A program made the position numbers and the translations under genes. A stretch of 64,000 nucleotides of DNA from positions 558,001 to 622,000 of the forward strand of contig JAAVUU010000003.1 in the NCBI GenBank assembly GCA_018449595.1. The letters are read 5' to 3'. Below the pieces are notes generated by a model. It worked only from the letters and a program-made list of their open reading frames with translations. It was not told the DNA's origin and did no database searches. Positions 19,049 through 27,824 of this stretch are shown in pieces. Numbering within the stretch: position 1 is the first letter of the stretch; each line of letters starts with the position of its first letter. Origin of the DNA: Rhizobiales bacterium dw_265 (GTDB lineage: Bacteria > Pseudomonadota > Alphaproteobacteria > Micropepsales > Micropepsaceae).

Positions 19049-20008
19049 ATGACGACCGCCTTTGAGCCTGATCTCGGACACGCGACCGTTGCGCCGTCGC
19101 CGATCCGCACCGACAAGGATTCGGTCACCCGCTTGCGGGGGCTGTTGTGGAAGCTTGCCGTCGCCCTGATGGCGTTGGACGGCGCCTGGGCCTTGGCGGC
19201 CCGTTTCGACATCGCCTGGGGTGCTTACGTTCAGATCATGCTGCTGTCGGCGGCGCTGTTTGGCGGCAGTGCTTTCTACCGCCACCGCCGTCCCGACCCG
19301 CGCCTGTCGGCCATGCTGTTCGGCGCGGGCTTTCTTTGCCTGTTCTCGGCTTTTGCCGCCATGCTGAATTACCAACTGCTCACCCTGGCGCCGCATCGCA
19401 CCCTGGATGCTTCCCTGGCGGCGATGGATCGCGCGCTTGGTTTCGACTGGCCGGCGGCGATGGCGGCGGTGGCGCGCCACCCGCTGCTGAATGCGATCCT
19501 GCATGCCGCCTATGTGACGATGCTGCCGCAGGTGGCACTGCTGACCGTGGTGCTGGCGCGCCGCGCCACCTATCCCGCCATCTATCGCTTCAGCCTGGCG
19601 GTGGCGATCGGCGCTCTGATCTGCATTGTCATCTGGGCCATCGCGCCATCCTTTGGCGCCATCGCGGTCTATGATCTGCCGGCTAGCTGGGGGCATCTGC
19701 CGCTGGCGCTGGACAAGGCCTATGCTCATGAGTTGGCGGCGCTGCTGGCGCAAGGCCCCGGCCTGATCGCGCCGGATCGGGTGCAGGGGCTGATCGGCTT
19801 TCCCTCCTATCACGCGGTGCTGGCGCTGCTGGTGGCTTTCTATGCCTTCAAGGTGCCGTACCTGCGCTGGCCGCTGCTGGTCCTGAACCTGCTGGTGGTG
19901 ATCGCGACCCCGATCCAGGGCGGGCATCATCTGGTGGATGTCCTGGCCGGTGGCGTAGTGACGGCCGTGGCGCTGTGGGGGGCGGGGGAATTCCGTAAAG
20001 GCTGGTGA
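19049..20008 (+). CDS. PAP2-superfamily membrane phosphatase
   Basis: 319 residues from ATG 19049. Six or seven hydrophobic helices. The PAP2 motifs are present in the inositolphosphotransferase/Aur1-like form: GFPSYHAVLAL (catalytic His about residue 255) and GGHHLVDVLAGG (second His and Asp). The first PAP2 motif (KxxxxxxRP) is not obvious, as is usual for the PAP2_3 subgroup. Probable dephosphorylation or transfer on a lipid phosphate at the outer face of the inner membrane. The stop codon (20006-20008) lies inside the 3' end of the convergent tRNA-Arg gene. Confidence 0.85.
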   Translation: MTTAFEPDLGHATVAPSPIRTDKDSVTRLRGLLWKLAVALMALDGAWALAARFDIAWGAYVQIMLLSAALFGGSAFYRHRRPDPRLSAMLFGAGFLCLFSAFAAMLNYQLLTLAPHRTLDASLAAMDRALGFDWPAAMAAVARHPLLNAILHAAYVTMLPQVALLTVVLARRATYPAIYRFSLAVAIGALICIVIWAIAPSFGAIAVYDLPASWGHLPLALDKAYAHELAALLAQGPGLIAPDRVQGLIGFPSYHAVLALLVAFYAFKVPYLRWPLLVLNLLVVIATPIQGGHHLVDVLAGGVVTAVALWGAGEFRKGW

Positions 20009-20079
20009 CCCCGGGAGGACTCGAACCACCGGCCTACGGTTTAGGAAACCGCCGCTCTATCCTGCTGAGCTACGGGGTC
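20003..20079 (-). tRNA. tRNA-Arg (CCT)
   Basis: 77 bases on the minus strand with encoded CCA. Acceptor arms GACCCCG / CGGGGTC with discriminator A; D-arm GCTC/GAGC; anticodon stem GCGGT/ACCGT around loop TTCCTAA (anticodon CCT); T-arm GGTGG-TTCGAGT-CCTCC. The T stem contains a central T-T mismatch. It overlaps the last six bases of the PAP2 gene. Confidence 0.92.
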
Positions 20080-20096
20080 ACGGGCGAAGAAATGCC

Positions 20097-21611
20097 TCAT
20101 TTCGCAATCCAAAGCCAGCGGCTGCGATTGAAATCCCGCGCGTTGGCGACATAGCCGCCGACCCGGGGTCCCACCGCCTCGCTCTGCGACAGGACGCGCA
20201 CCGCCAGCCAGGGCATGCCGGCCAGCGCGACCTGTTCGGCCTGTTGCAGCAAGGCGGTGCGCCGGGCCGTATCGGGTGCCTGGTCGGCCTGGTTCATCAG
20301 GGCATCGAAGCGGGCATTGCGATAGCCGGCATAATTGCCGGGCGCGCCCGCGCGCAGCAGGTCCAGGAAATTGCCGGCATCGTCATAGTCCGCCAGCCAG
20401 GTGGCATAGCCCAACTGGAACTGGCCCTGGCGATAGTTGCGCAGGTTGACCTGCTGGTCCGCCACCTGGATGCGGACATCCACATAAGCCTGCCGCGCCA
20501 TCGCCTGGAACACGGTGGCCAACCGCTTGCTGTCGGGATTGCCGCTGACGGCATAGCTCAGTTGCAGCTTGTTGAAGGGGCCATAGCCCGCCTCCTGCAT
20601 CAGCTTCTTCGCCAACGCCAGCCGCGCCGGATAAGGCATCGGCCTGAAGTCGAACTGAGGACCGTGCGCATAGTTCGAAACACTCGGCGGCACATAGGAA
20701 TAGGCCGGGGTCTCGCCCAGCTTCATGACTTTCTGCGCCACCGCCTCGCGGTCATAGACCAGGTTCAGGGCGCGGCGCACCCGGACGTCCTTCAGCGCGG
20801 AATCGCGCAGGTTGAAGACGATATAGGCCAGCGCCAGCGACGGCATGATGTGCAGCGCGCCTGGCATATTGGCGCGCATCCAGGCGATCTGGGCGGTGGG
20901 CAGCGGCGACTGCATGTCCAGTTCGCCCGCCCGCAACCGCCGCAGCGCCGCTTCCGCGTCGGGGGTGGGGATATAATTGACCGTATCGATCTTCACCGTG
21001 GCGGCGTCGGTGAAGCGCGGATTCTTCGCCAGCGTGATATGGTCGTTGGGCATCCAGGCCTTCAGCACATAAGGCCCGTCAAACACCGCGCCGGTCTTGC
21101 GCGGCAGGGCGGCGGGCAGCGTCAGCAGTTCCGGCAGATAGGGCGCGGGATGTTCCAGCCGCACGGTCAGGGTCTTTGAATCGGTGGCTGTCACGCCCAG
21201 CGCCGCCGGCGGCAAGGCTCCGCTGCTGATGGCGCGGGCATTCTTCACGATCCACAGGCTGGCGGCATTGCGCGAGGCGGTCTTGGGATCGAGCACGCGC
21301 CGCCAGCCCGCGACGAAATCCTGCGCCGTCACGGCGCTGCCGTCCGACCAGCGCGCCTGGCGCAAATGGAAGGTCCATGTCAGGCCGTCGGGGGATGTCT
21401 CCCAACGCGCCGCGATGCCGGGAATGGGCCGGGCCGCCGCATCATAGGTGGTGAGCCCCACCATCAGGTCGCCCAGGATATTGATCTCAGCCGTGCTGCT
21501 GGCATGCGCCGGGTCCAGCGACTCCGGTTCGGCGCCATTGCCGCGATTGAGAACGGTTTCAGCCTGCGCTTGGGCCGCCAGCAACAGCAGCGCCGGCAGC
21601 AGCCATTTCAT
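20097..21611 (-). CDS. OppA-like peptide ABC transporter substrate-binding protein (second of a pair)
   Basis: 504 residues from ATG 21611, which overlaps the upstream paralogue's stop as ATGA. Signal peptide LLPALLLLAAQAQA. SBP family 5 features: NRGNGAEPESLDPAHASS, LMVGLTTYDAAARPIPGIAARWE, GLTWTFHLRQARWSDG and VTAQDFVAGWRRVLDP, then a long ligand-binding body. Binds oligopeptides or similar ligands in the periplasm and delivers them to an Opp/Dpp-type permease; the nearest is encoded at 24199-27814 on the same strand. Confidence 0.9.
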   Translation of the reverse strand: MKWLLPALLLLAAQAQAETVLNRGNGAEPESLDPAHASSTAEINILGDLMVGLTTYDAAARPIPGIAARWETSPDGLTWTFHLRQARWSDGSAVTAQDFVAGWRRVLDPKTASRNAASLWIVKNARAISSGALPPAALGVTATDSKTLTVRLEHPAPYLPELLTLPAALPRKTGAVFDGPYVLKAWMPNDHITLAKNPRFTDAATVKIDTVNYIPTPDAEAALRRLRAGELDMQSPLPTAQIAWMRANMPGALHIMPSLALAYIVFNLRDSALKDVRVRRALNLVYDREAVAQKVMKLGETPAYSYVPPSVSNYAHGPQFDFRPMPYPARLALAKKLMQEAGYGPFNKLQLSYAVSGNPDSKRLATVFQAMARQAYVDVRIQVADQQVNLRNYRQGQFQLGYATWLADYDDAGNFLDLLRAGAPGNYAGYRNARFDALMNQADQAPDTARRTALLQQAEQVALAGMPWLAVRVLSQSEAVGPRVGGYVANARDFNRSRWLWIAK

Positions 21612-23266
21612 GCGAACAGCTTGAGCCGCGCCGCCTGGTCGATCGTAACCCAGCGCGAACGGTGATAATCCAGCGCATTGGGTTCGAGCCCTTTCACATA
21701 GGGCCACTTCATGTTGCCGCTGACCCAGAACCATAACGGCATCAGGGCTTGGTCCTTCAGGGCAATGCTTTCCGCTGTCGCGAGCTTGTGGCCGCGGCTG
21801 ACCAGGTCGATATCGGCCTGGGCCGCGGCCAGCGCGGCGTCGAAGGCGGGATTGCTGTATTCGCCCCAATTGTCGCCGCCGCCCGTCTGCAACAGGTTGA
21901 GGAAGGTCGAGGCGTCGTTGAAATCCGCCACCCAGCCGGATTGCGCCATGTCGAAATCATGCGCCTGGATCTGCGGATAGAAGACCTGCATGTCGGCGGG
22001 CAGGATCGAGACATCGACGAAGACCTGCGCCAGCATCTGCTGGATGGCGGCCGCCACCGCGCGTATCCCGCCCGGCGCGGTGCTGCGGATCAGATAGGTG
22101 GTCTTGACGCGGTGGGTCTCGTCATAGCCGGCCTGCCGCATCAGGGCTTGCGCCTTCTGCATTCGCGCGCGCGGCGACATGTCCTTGAAGTCGAACGCGA
22201 CGCCGCCGGGATAATTGGCCACGCCGGGCGGCACCAGATGATAGGCCGGCACATAGCCCACCCGGATGATGCGATCGGTCAGCGCCTCGCGGTTCAGCGC
22301 CAGGTTGATGGCTTCGCGCACTCTTATGTCGCCGAACGGTTTGCGTTTGAAATTGACCGCCATGATGTCGGCGATCAGCTGCGGCACCGGGGCGATGGTC
22401 TGGGGCAGATTGGCCTTGATCCAGTCTATCTGCTGCACCGGCAAACGCATCTGAAAATCCAGTTCACCGGCGCGGAAGCGCTGCAAGGCGGCGCTGAAGT
22501 CATCGGTGGGATAGAAATAGACCTGTTCCAGCGCCACATGCGCGGCGTCGTAGAAGCGCGGATTCTTTTCCACCAGGATGTGGTCGTTGGGATTCCAGCT
22601 GTTCAGCGTGAAAGGTCCGTTGCCGACATAATTCCCGGCCTGGGCCCAGGCCCGTCCCTTGGCCGCCACGACATGGCGCGGCAGCGGCATGGTGGCGGTG
22701 TGGGTCAGCATCTCCAGCAGATAGGGCGCGGGATGTTCGAGATGGACTTCCAGCGTGCGGTCGTCCACCGCCCGCGCGCCCAGCGCCTCCGGCGGCAGCT
22801 TGCGGGCGTTCACGGCGGCGGCGTTCTTCACCACATAGAGGAAATAGGAATAGCTGGAGCCGGTGCCGGGATCGAGAATCCGCCGCCAGGCAAAGACAAA
22901 ATCCGCCGCCGTCAGCGGCACGCCGTCCGACCACAGCGCCTGGCGCAGATGGAAGGTCCAGGTCAGGCCGTCGGCGGAACTTTCCCAATGTGTCGCCATG
23001 CCGGGGATCGGCTGGCCCAGGGCGTCGGAGGCCATCAGGCCCACCATCAGGTCGCTGATGATCTCGAACTCCTGGACGCCCGATGACAGGTTGGGGTCCA
23101 GGGTCTGGGGCTCGGCGGCATTGCCGCGGCGCAGGACCGTTTGCCCCGGCATGATGCGGTGGACGCTGCGGCCGGGCCGGTGCAGCGCCAGCGCGCCGGC
23201 GCCCGCCGCCAAAGCCGCGCCGCCCGCCAAAGCCAGGCGGCGGCTCCATGTCTTGCCCGATGCCAT
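21608..23266 (-). CDS. OppA-like peptide ABC transporter substrate-binding protein (first of a pair)
   Basis: 552 residues. The N-terminus has a twin-arginine-like signal (WSRRLALAGGAALAAGAGALAL), so export may use Tat. The mature protein shows the same landmarks as its neighbour: RRGNAAEPQTLDPNLSS, LMVGLMASDALGQPIPGMATHWE, GLTWTFHLRQALWSDG, LTAADFVFAWRRILDP. The two proteins are tandem paralogues with coupled translation. It is divergent from the secreted gene at 23337, whose ATG is 70 bases away. Confidence 0.9.
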   Translation of the reverse strand: MASGKTWSRRLALAGGAALAAGAGALALHRPGRSVHRIMPGQTVLRRGNAAEPQTLDPNLSSGVQEFEIISDLMVGLMASDALGQPIPGMATHWESSADGLTWTFHLRQALWSDGVPLTAADFVFAWRRILDPGTGSSYSYFLYVVKNAAAVNARKLPPEALGARAVDDRTLEVHLEHPAPYLLEMLTHTATMPLPRHVVAAKGRAWAQAGNYVGNGPFTLNSWNPNDHILVEKNPRFYDAAHVALEQVYFYPTDDFSAALQRFRAGELDFQMRLPVQQIDWIKANLPQTIAPVPQLIADIMAVNFKRKPFGDIRVREAINLALNREALTDRIIRVGYVPAYHLVPPGVANYPGGVAFDFKDMSPRARMQKAQALMRQAGYDETHRVKTTYLIRSTAPGGIRAVAAAIQQMLAQVFVDVSILPADMQVFYPQIQAHDFDMAQSGWVADFNDASTFLNLLQTGGGDNWGEYSNPAFDAALAAAQADIDLVSRGHKLATAESIALKDQALMPLWFWVSGNMKWPYVKGLEPNALDYHRSRWVTIDQAARLKLFA

Positions 23267-23336
23267 AAAGACCTTCTACCATGGCTTTCTGGATTTAAAT
23301 GCCTTTCCGGTCAACGGATTGGTGCAGGGGGACAAC

Positions 23337-23909
23337 ATGCATAAGGTGATTTTCGGGCTGGCCTTGGCGGCGGGAGCCATGGCTCCGGCCCTGGCGCTGG
23401 CGGATGCCCGCGAGGATGTGATTGCCGGGATCACCCGCTGCGCCGCGCTGGCCGATGACCGGCAATGGCTGGATTGCTATTATGGCGCCGCCCAGCCGAT
23501 GCGCGCTCAGCTGGGCCTGACGCCGGCCCCCCAGGCCCAGATCAAATTGCTGCAGGTCCAGCCGCAGGCGCAGGTGGCCTCGCTGCCCGCCACCGTCAGC
23601 CGCGCCGTGGTGCGTACCGGCCCGCCGCCGCCGCCCAGGCGTTCGAACATCTTTGACGTGATGGGCGGCGACGATGTTGTCCGCAACTCGCCGGTCAAAT
23701 CCTATGACGTCACCCGCGACGGCTTCGTCATCACCCTGCCGGACGGCCAGGTGTGGAAGCAGACCGATGACGATGCCAGCAAGCACCCGGTCAGCTGGCG
23801 CCAGCCGGCCAACAGCATGCGGGTCACCATCTCCCAGGGCGCTCTGCATACGTTCAACCTGGTGGTGAATGACGAAAACTTCCACCACAAGGTGACGCGC
23901 ATCCATTAA
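23337..23909 (+). CDS. Secreted hypothetical protein with conserved Cys-containing N-terminal motif
   Basis: 190 residues from ATG 23337 with an AGGGGG site just before. Signal peptide KVIFGLALAAGAMAPALALA. The mature N-terminus AREDVIAGITRCAALADDRQWLDCYYGAAQPMRAQLGL resembles a segment found in several alphaproteobacterial exported proteins of unknown role; two cysteines 12 residues apart may pair. A proline-rich linker (RTGPPPPPRRS) leads to a beta-rich C-terminal half (GFVITLPDGQVWKQ, SMRVTISQGALHTFNLVVN). No enzymatic motif seen. It interrupts the transporter region on the opposite strand. Confidence 0.65.
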   Translation: MHKVIFGLALAAGAMAPALALADAREDVIAGITRCAALADDRQWLDCYYGAAQPMRAQLGLTPAPQAQIKLLQVQPQAQVASLPATVSRAVVRTGPPPPPRRSNIFDVMGGDDVVRNSPVKSYDVTRDGFVITLPDGQVWKQTDDDASKHPVSWRQPANSMRVTISQGALHTFNLVVNDENFHHKVTRIH

Positions 23910-23934
23910 AAAAGCCGCCCTTTACAAGGCGGCT
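23908..23934 (-). terminator. Intrinsic terminator of the 58-residue membrane protein gene
   Basis: On the minus strand AGCCGCC / GGCGGCT (7 bp, 8-base loop) followed by six T. It begins four bases after the small gene's stop. On the plus strand the stem follows the 23337 gene's stop but lacks a T-run. Confidence 0.85.
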
Positions 23935-23937
23935 GGA

Positions 23938-24114
23938 TCAGTGCGCGGGAAGCTGGCTGTCGGTGACGACGGTGTGGGTGGTGGGATTCCACATGTTCTC
24001 GTAGACATAAATCCCGAAAGCGGCCACGGCCACCACGATCACGACTGCGACCACCATCTGGGACCGGCGATCCGGGGCTTCCTCGGCATGGTGGAATTCC
24101 TGCAGGTTGCTCAT
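23938..24114 (-). CDS. Small single-span membrane protein
   Basis: 58 residues from ATG 24114 with AGGGAG upstream. A charged N-terminus (LQEFHHAEEAPDRRSQ) is followed by one hydrophobic helix (MVVAVVIVVAVAAFGIYVY) and a short outer tail (NMWNPTTHTVVTDSQLPAH). No signal cleavage site is obvious, so an N-in single-pass inner-membrane protein is expected. Has its own terminator. Function unknown. Confidence 0.65.
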   Translation of the reverse strand: MSNLQEFHHAEEAPDRRSQMVVAVVIVVAVAAFGIYVYENMWNPTTHTVVTDSQLPAH

Positions 24115-24198
24115 CGTTATCTCCCTGATTTTTTTATGGCATCTCCGATATTGTGCGCTTCGCGGCCCCGCATGCGACACCGCGACGCGCTCTTTATA

Positions 24199-25983
24199 TC
24201 ACGATCGGGATGCGGCGGCAGCGGCTTCGTCGTGTTCCGCCACGAAATGTTGTGGCGCGACTTCGATCAGGCGCGGGCGATAGTCCGGTTCGCCCAGCCG
24301 GGATTTCAGGAAGGTCAGTTGCGCCCGCGGGTCCAGCGGCGAGGGCAGGTCGCCGGTCAGCAGTTCCCGCTTGCGGGCGCGTTCGGCGCGGGGATCGGGA
24401 CTGAGCACCGCCGATAGAAGCGCGCGGGTGTAGGGATGGCGCGGGTCGGCATAGAGCGCCGCGCTGGGCGCAAGTTCCACGATCCGGCCCAGATACAGCA
24501 CCATCACCCGGTGCGACAGCCGCCGCACCACCGACAGGTCGTGGCTGATGAACATCAGCGACAGCCGGGTTTCGGCCTGCAGGTCGCGGATCAGGGCCAC
24601 GATCTGGGCCTGGATGGACACATCCAGGGCGCTGACCGCCTCGTCGCAGACCAGCATCTGCGGCCCCACGATCATGGCGCGGGCCAGGCCGACGCGCTGG
24701 TTCTGGCCGCCCGACAGTTCATGCGGATAGCGGTTGATCCAGGCCGGATCAAGGCCGACACGCTGCATGATGGCGCGCACCTTGTCCTTGCCGGCGCGGC
24801 CGGGCTCCAGGGTCTTGAGCGGCTCGGCGATGGAGACGCCGATGGGCATGCGCGGGTCCAGGCTGGCCAGCGGGTCCTGGAAGACGATCTGGAAATCCTT
24901 GCGCAGCTTGCGGATGTCGGATTGGGTGGCGGCATCCAGGTCGCGGCCCAGCCACACCACCCGGCCGCCGGTTTTCGGCAGCAGTTGCAGCACGGCGCGC
25001 GCGAGGGTGGACTTGCCGCAGCCGGATTCGCCCACGATCCCCAGGGTCTCGCCCTGGTGCAGGGTGAAGCTGATGCCGTCCACGGCGCGCAGGGTGCGGG
25101 TCTTGCCGAACAGGCCTTTGTCCTTGACCGGGAAGCTGACCTTCACATCCTCCACCGTCAGCAGCGGCGCGCCGACTTCGGTGGCGGGCGCGGGCACCTC
25201 GTCGGCCTTGGGAAGCGCGTCCAGCAGCATGCGGGTATAGGCATGGCGCGGGGCATAGAAAATTTCATCCGCCGTGCCGGTCTCGACGATGGCGCCATGG
25301 CGCATCACCTGCACCCGGTCGGCCAGGCCGGCGATCACGCCCATGTCGTGGCTGACCATGGCGATGGCGGTCTTTTTGTCGGTCTTGAGCGCGCGCAGGA
25401 TTTCCAGGATCTGGGCCTGCACCGTCACGTCCAGCGCCGTGGTGGGTTCGTCGGCGATGATCAGGTCGGGGCCGGTGATGGTGGCCATGGCGATCATCAC
25501 CCGCTGGCGCATGCCGCCGGACAGTTCGTGCGGATACTGCCGCAGCCGCCGCGCGCTTTCGGGGATGCGGACATAATCCAGCATCTCGCGGGCGCGTTTG
25601 ACGGCATCGTCGCGGGAAATCTTCTGGTGATGGGTCAGGGCCTCGATGATCTGCTCGCCGATCCGCATATGCGGCGTCAGCGAGGTCAAAGGGTCCTGGA
25701 AGATCATGGTGACGGCGCCGCCGCGTAGGGCATTCAGGCGTCTGGCCGGTGCGCCCAATATTTCTTCGCCGCGATAGCGCACGCTGCCGGTGGCGCGGCC
25801 ATTGCCGGCCAAGAGGCCGAAGGCGGCGAGGAACAGCTGGCTCTTGCCCGAACCGGATTCGCCCACCACGCCAAGACATTCGGCTTCGTTGATGGTGAGG
25901 CTGGCGTCCTTCAAGGCATGCACATCGCCGTCCGGCGTGGCGAAATGGACGTCCAGATGGGAAATTTCGAGAAGCGCGCTCAT
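24199..25983 (-). CDS. Fused dual-domain peptide ABC transporter ATPase (OppD-OppF type)
   Basis: 594 residues from ATG 25983, overlapping the OppC stop (ATGA). Two complete ABC domains: the first has Walker A GESGSGKS, signature LSGGMRQR and Walker B LIIADEPTTALD; the second has GESGCGKST, LSGGQNQR and LVCDEAVSALD. Each domain is followed by the OppD/F C-terminal extension (RHAYTRMLLDALP and RHPYTRALLSAV). This YejF/GsiA-like arrangement replaces separate OppD and OppF. It energises import by the OppB-OppC pair. Confidence 0.95.
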   Translation of the reverse strand: MSALLEISHLDVHFATPDGDVHALKDASLTINEAECLGVVGESGSGKSQLFLAAFGLLAGNGRATGSVRYRGEEILGAPARRLNALRGGAVTMIFQDPLTSLTPHMRIGEQIIEALTHHQKISRDDAVKRAREMLDYVRIPESARRLRQYPHELSGGMRQRVMIAMATITGPDLIIADEPTTALDVTVQAQILEILRALKTDKKTAIAMVSHDMGVIAGLADRVQVMRHGAIVETGTADEIFYAPRHAYTRMLLDALPKADEVPAPATEVGAPLLTVEDVKVSFPVKDKGLFGKTRTLRAVDGISFTLHQGETLGIVGESGCGKSTLARAVLQLLPKTGGRVVWLGRDLDAATQSDIRKLRKDFQIVFQDPLASLDPRMPIGVSIAEPLKTLEPGRAGKDKVRAIMQRVGLDPAWINRYPHELSGGQNQRVGLARAMIVGPQMLVCDEAVSALDVSIQAQIVALIRDLQAETRLSLMFISHDLSVVRRLSHRVMVLYLGRIVELAPSAALYADPRHPYTRALLSAVLSPDPRAERARKRELLTGDLPSPLDPRAQLTFLKSRLGEPDYRPRLIEVAPQHFVAEHDEAAAAASRS

Positions 25984-26894
25984 CGGTCTTTGGGGTCCAG
26001 GGCGTCGCGCAAGCCGTCGCCGATGAAATTGAAGCAGAACAGGGTCACCGCCATGAACAAGGCGGGGAACAGCAGCATCCAGGGCGCGGTTTCCATCTGG
26101 TCGGCGCCGTCGGAGATCAGCACGCCCCAGCTGGTCAGCGGCTCCTGGATGCCCAGGCCCAGGAAGGAGAGAAAGCTCTCGGTCAGGATCACGCCGGGCA
26201 CGGTCAGGGTGACATAGACCATCACCGGCCCCACCACATTGGGCACGATATGGCGGGTGATGATGGCGAAGGGCGAGACGCCGCCCGCCCGGGCCGCCTC
26301 GATGAATTCCTTGTGCTTGAGCGAGAGCGTCTGGCCGCGCACGATCCGCGCCATGGTCAGCCATTCCACCGCGCCGATGGCGATGAACAACAGGAAGAAA
26401 TTGCGGTCGAACACCACCATCAGGATGATGACGAAGAAGACGAAGGGCAGGGAATAGAGCACGTCCACGATGCGCATCATCAGCCCGTCGATGCGGCCGC
26501 CGAGATAGCCGGCGGTGGCGCCGTACAGCACGCCGATCAGCAGCGACACCAGGGTCGCCACCAGTCCCACCGCCAGCGACACACGCGCGCCATACAGCAC
26601 CCGCACGAACAGGTCGCGGCCCACCGCGTCGGTGCCGAAGAGATGCCCCGGCGCGGTGCAGGCGGCATGCCAGGGCCACCAGCCGGGGGCGCAGGTGATG
26701 ATGTCGTAATTTACCTCGTCATAGGCATAGGACGACAACAGCGGCGCCAGCAGCGCCAGCGCCGTGATCGCGGCCAGGATGACGATGCCGGTGACGGCGG
26801 CGCGGTTGCGCAGCAGCCGGGCGCGGGCATCCACCCACAGGCTGCGGCCTTTCAGTTCCACGGCGGCTTTGAGCGTCTGGCCGGTGGCGCTCAT
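25980..26894 (-). CDS. Peptide ABC transporter permease, OppC/DppC type
   Basis: 304 residues from ATG 26894 (ATGA overlap with the OppB stop). N-terminal cytoplasmic arm and first span (AAVTGIVILAAITALALLAPLL), then the LFGTDAVGRDLFVRVLYGARVSL segment typical of OppC and a binding-protein-dependent permease domain with EAARAGGVSPFAIITRHIVPN as the EAA loop that contacts the ATPase. Six spans in total. Inner membrane. Confidence 0.94.
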   Translation of the reverse strand: MSATGQTLKAAVELKGRSLWVDARARLLRNRAAVTGIVILAAITALALLAPLLSSYAYDEVNYDIITCAPGWWPWHAACTAPGHLFGTDAVGRDLFVRVLYGARVSLAVGLVATLVSLLIGVLYGATAGYLGGRIDGLMMRIVDVLYSLPFVFFVIILMVVFDRNFFLLFIAIGAVEWLTMARIVRGQTLSLKHKEFIEAARAGGVSPFAIITRHIVPNVVGPVMVYVTLTVPGVILTESFLSFLGLGIQEPLTSWGVLISDGADQMETAPWMLLFPALFMAVTLFCFNFIGDGLRDALDPKDR

Positions 26895-27814
26895 GACAGC
26901 CTCACGCGGGGATCGAGAATCCCATAGGCGATGTCGGCCAGGAAGTTCAGCAGGATGATGAGCGTGGCGTAACAGATCACCACCCCCATCACCAAGGTAT
27001 AGTCGCGGTTCAGCGCCCCCTGGATGAAATAGCGCCCGATGCCGGGCAGGCCGAAGATATTTTCCACCACCAGCGAGCCGGTGAGGATGGCGGCCAGCGC
27101 CGGGCCCAGGTAACTGACCAGCGGCAGCGCCGCCGCCCGCAGCGCATGCGCCAGCACGATGCGCGTCGCCGGCAGGCCCTTGGCGCGGGCGGTGCGGATG
27201 TAATTGGCGCGCAGCACTTCCACCATCGAACCGCGCATCATCCGCGCCACGATGGCGATCTGCGGCAGCGCCAGCACCGTCACCGGCAAGACCATGTTGG
27301 GCAGCGCGCCGCCGCTCCAGCCGCCCACCGGCAGCCATCCCAGATAAATGCCGAACAGCAGGGTCAGGATCGGCGCGGTGACAAAGGTGGGAATGGTGAT
27401 GCCCAGCATGGCTATCCCCATCACCGAATAGTCTTCCCAGTGGTTCTGTTTCAGCGCCGCCATCACCCCCAGCAAGGTGCCCAGCAGCAGGGCCAGCGCC
27501 ATGGCGCACAGCCCCAGCCGCGCGCTGACCGGCAGGCCGGTGGCGATCAGGCGCACCACGGTGAAATCCTTGTTCTTGTAGGAGGGCCCCAGGTCGCCCT
27601 GCGCCACCTTGCCCAGATAGATCAGGTATTGCTCGCCCAGCGGCTTGTCGAGATTGTAGGCGGCCTTGATGTTGCGCTCGACTTCCGGCGGCAGCTTGCG
27701 CTCGCCGTCAAACGGCCCGCCGGGCGCGGCGCGCATCATGAAGAAGGCCAGGGTCACGATCACGAACAGGGTGGGGATCGCGCCCAGGAAGCGGCGCAGC
27801 GCAAAACCTATCAT
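26891..27814 (-). CDS. Peptide ABC transporter permease, OppB/DppB type
   Basis: 307 residues from ATG 27814. Starts with the standard OppB sequence (FALRRFLGAIPTLFVIVTLAFFMMRAAPGGPFD), followed by the permease domain with EAA loop RTARAKGLPATRIVLAHALR and the conserved VENIFGLPGIGRYF. It follows the PotD-like binding-protein gene by only 10 bases, making a four-gene unit SBP, OppB, OppC, OppDF. Confidence 0.94.
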   Translation of the reverse strand: MIGFALRRFLGAIPTLFVIVTLAFFMMRAAPGGPFDGERKLPPEVERNIKAAYNLDKPLGEQYLIYLGKVAQGDLGPSYKNKDFTVVRLIATGLPVSARLGLCAMALALLLGTLLGVMAALKQNHWEDYSVMGIAMLGITIPTFVTAPILTLLFGIYLGWLPVGGWSGGALPNMVLPVTVLALPQIAIVARMMRGSMVEVLRANYIRTARAKGLPATRIVLAHALRAAALPLVSYLGPALAAILTGSLVVENIFGLPGIGRYFIQGALNRDYTLVMGVVICYATLIILLNFLADIAYGILDPRVRLS

Positions 27815-27824
27815 CTTTTGGCAA

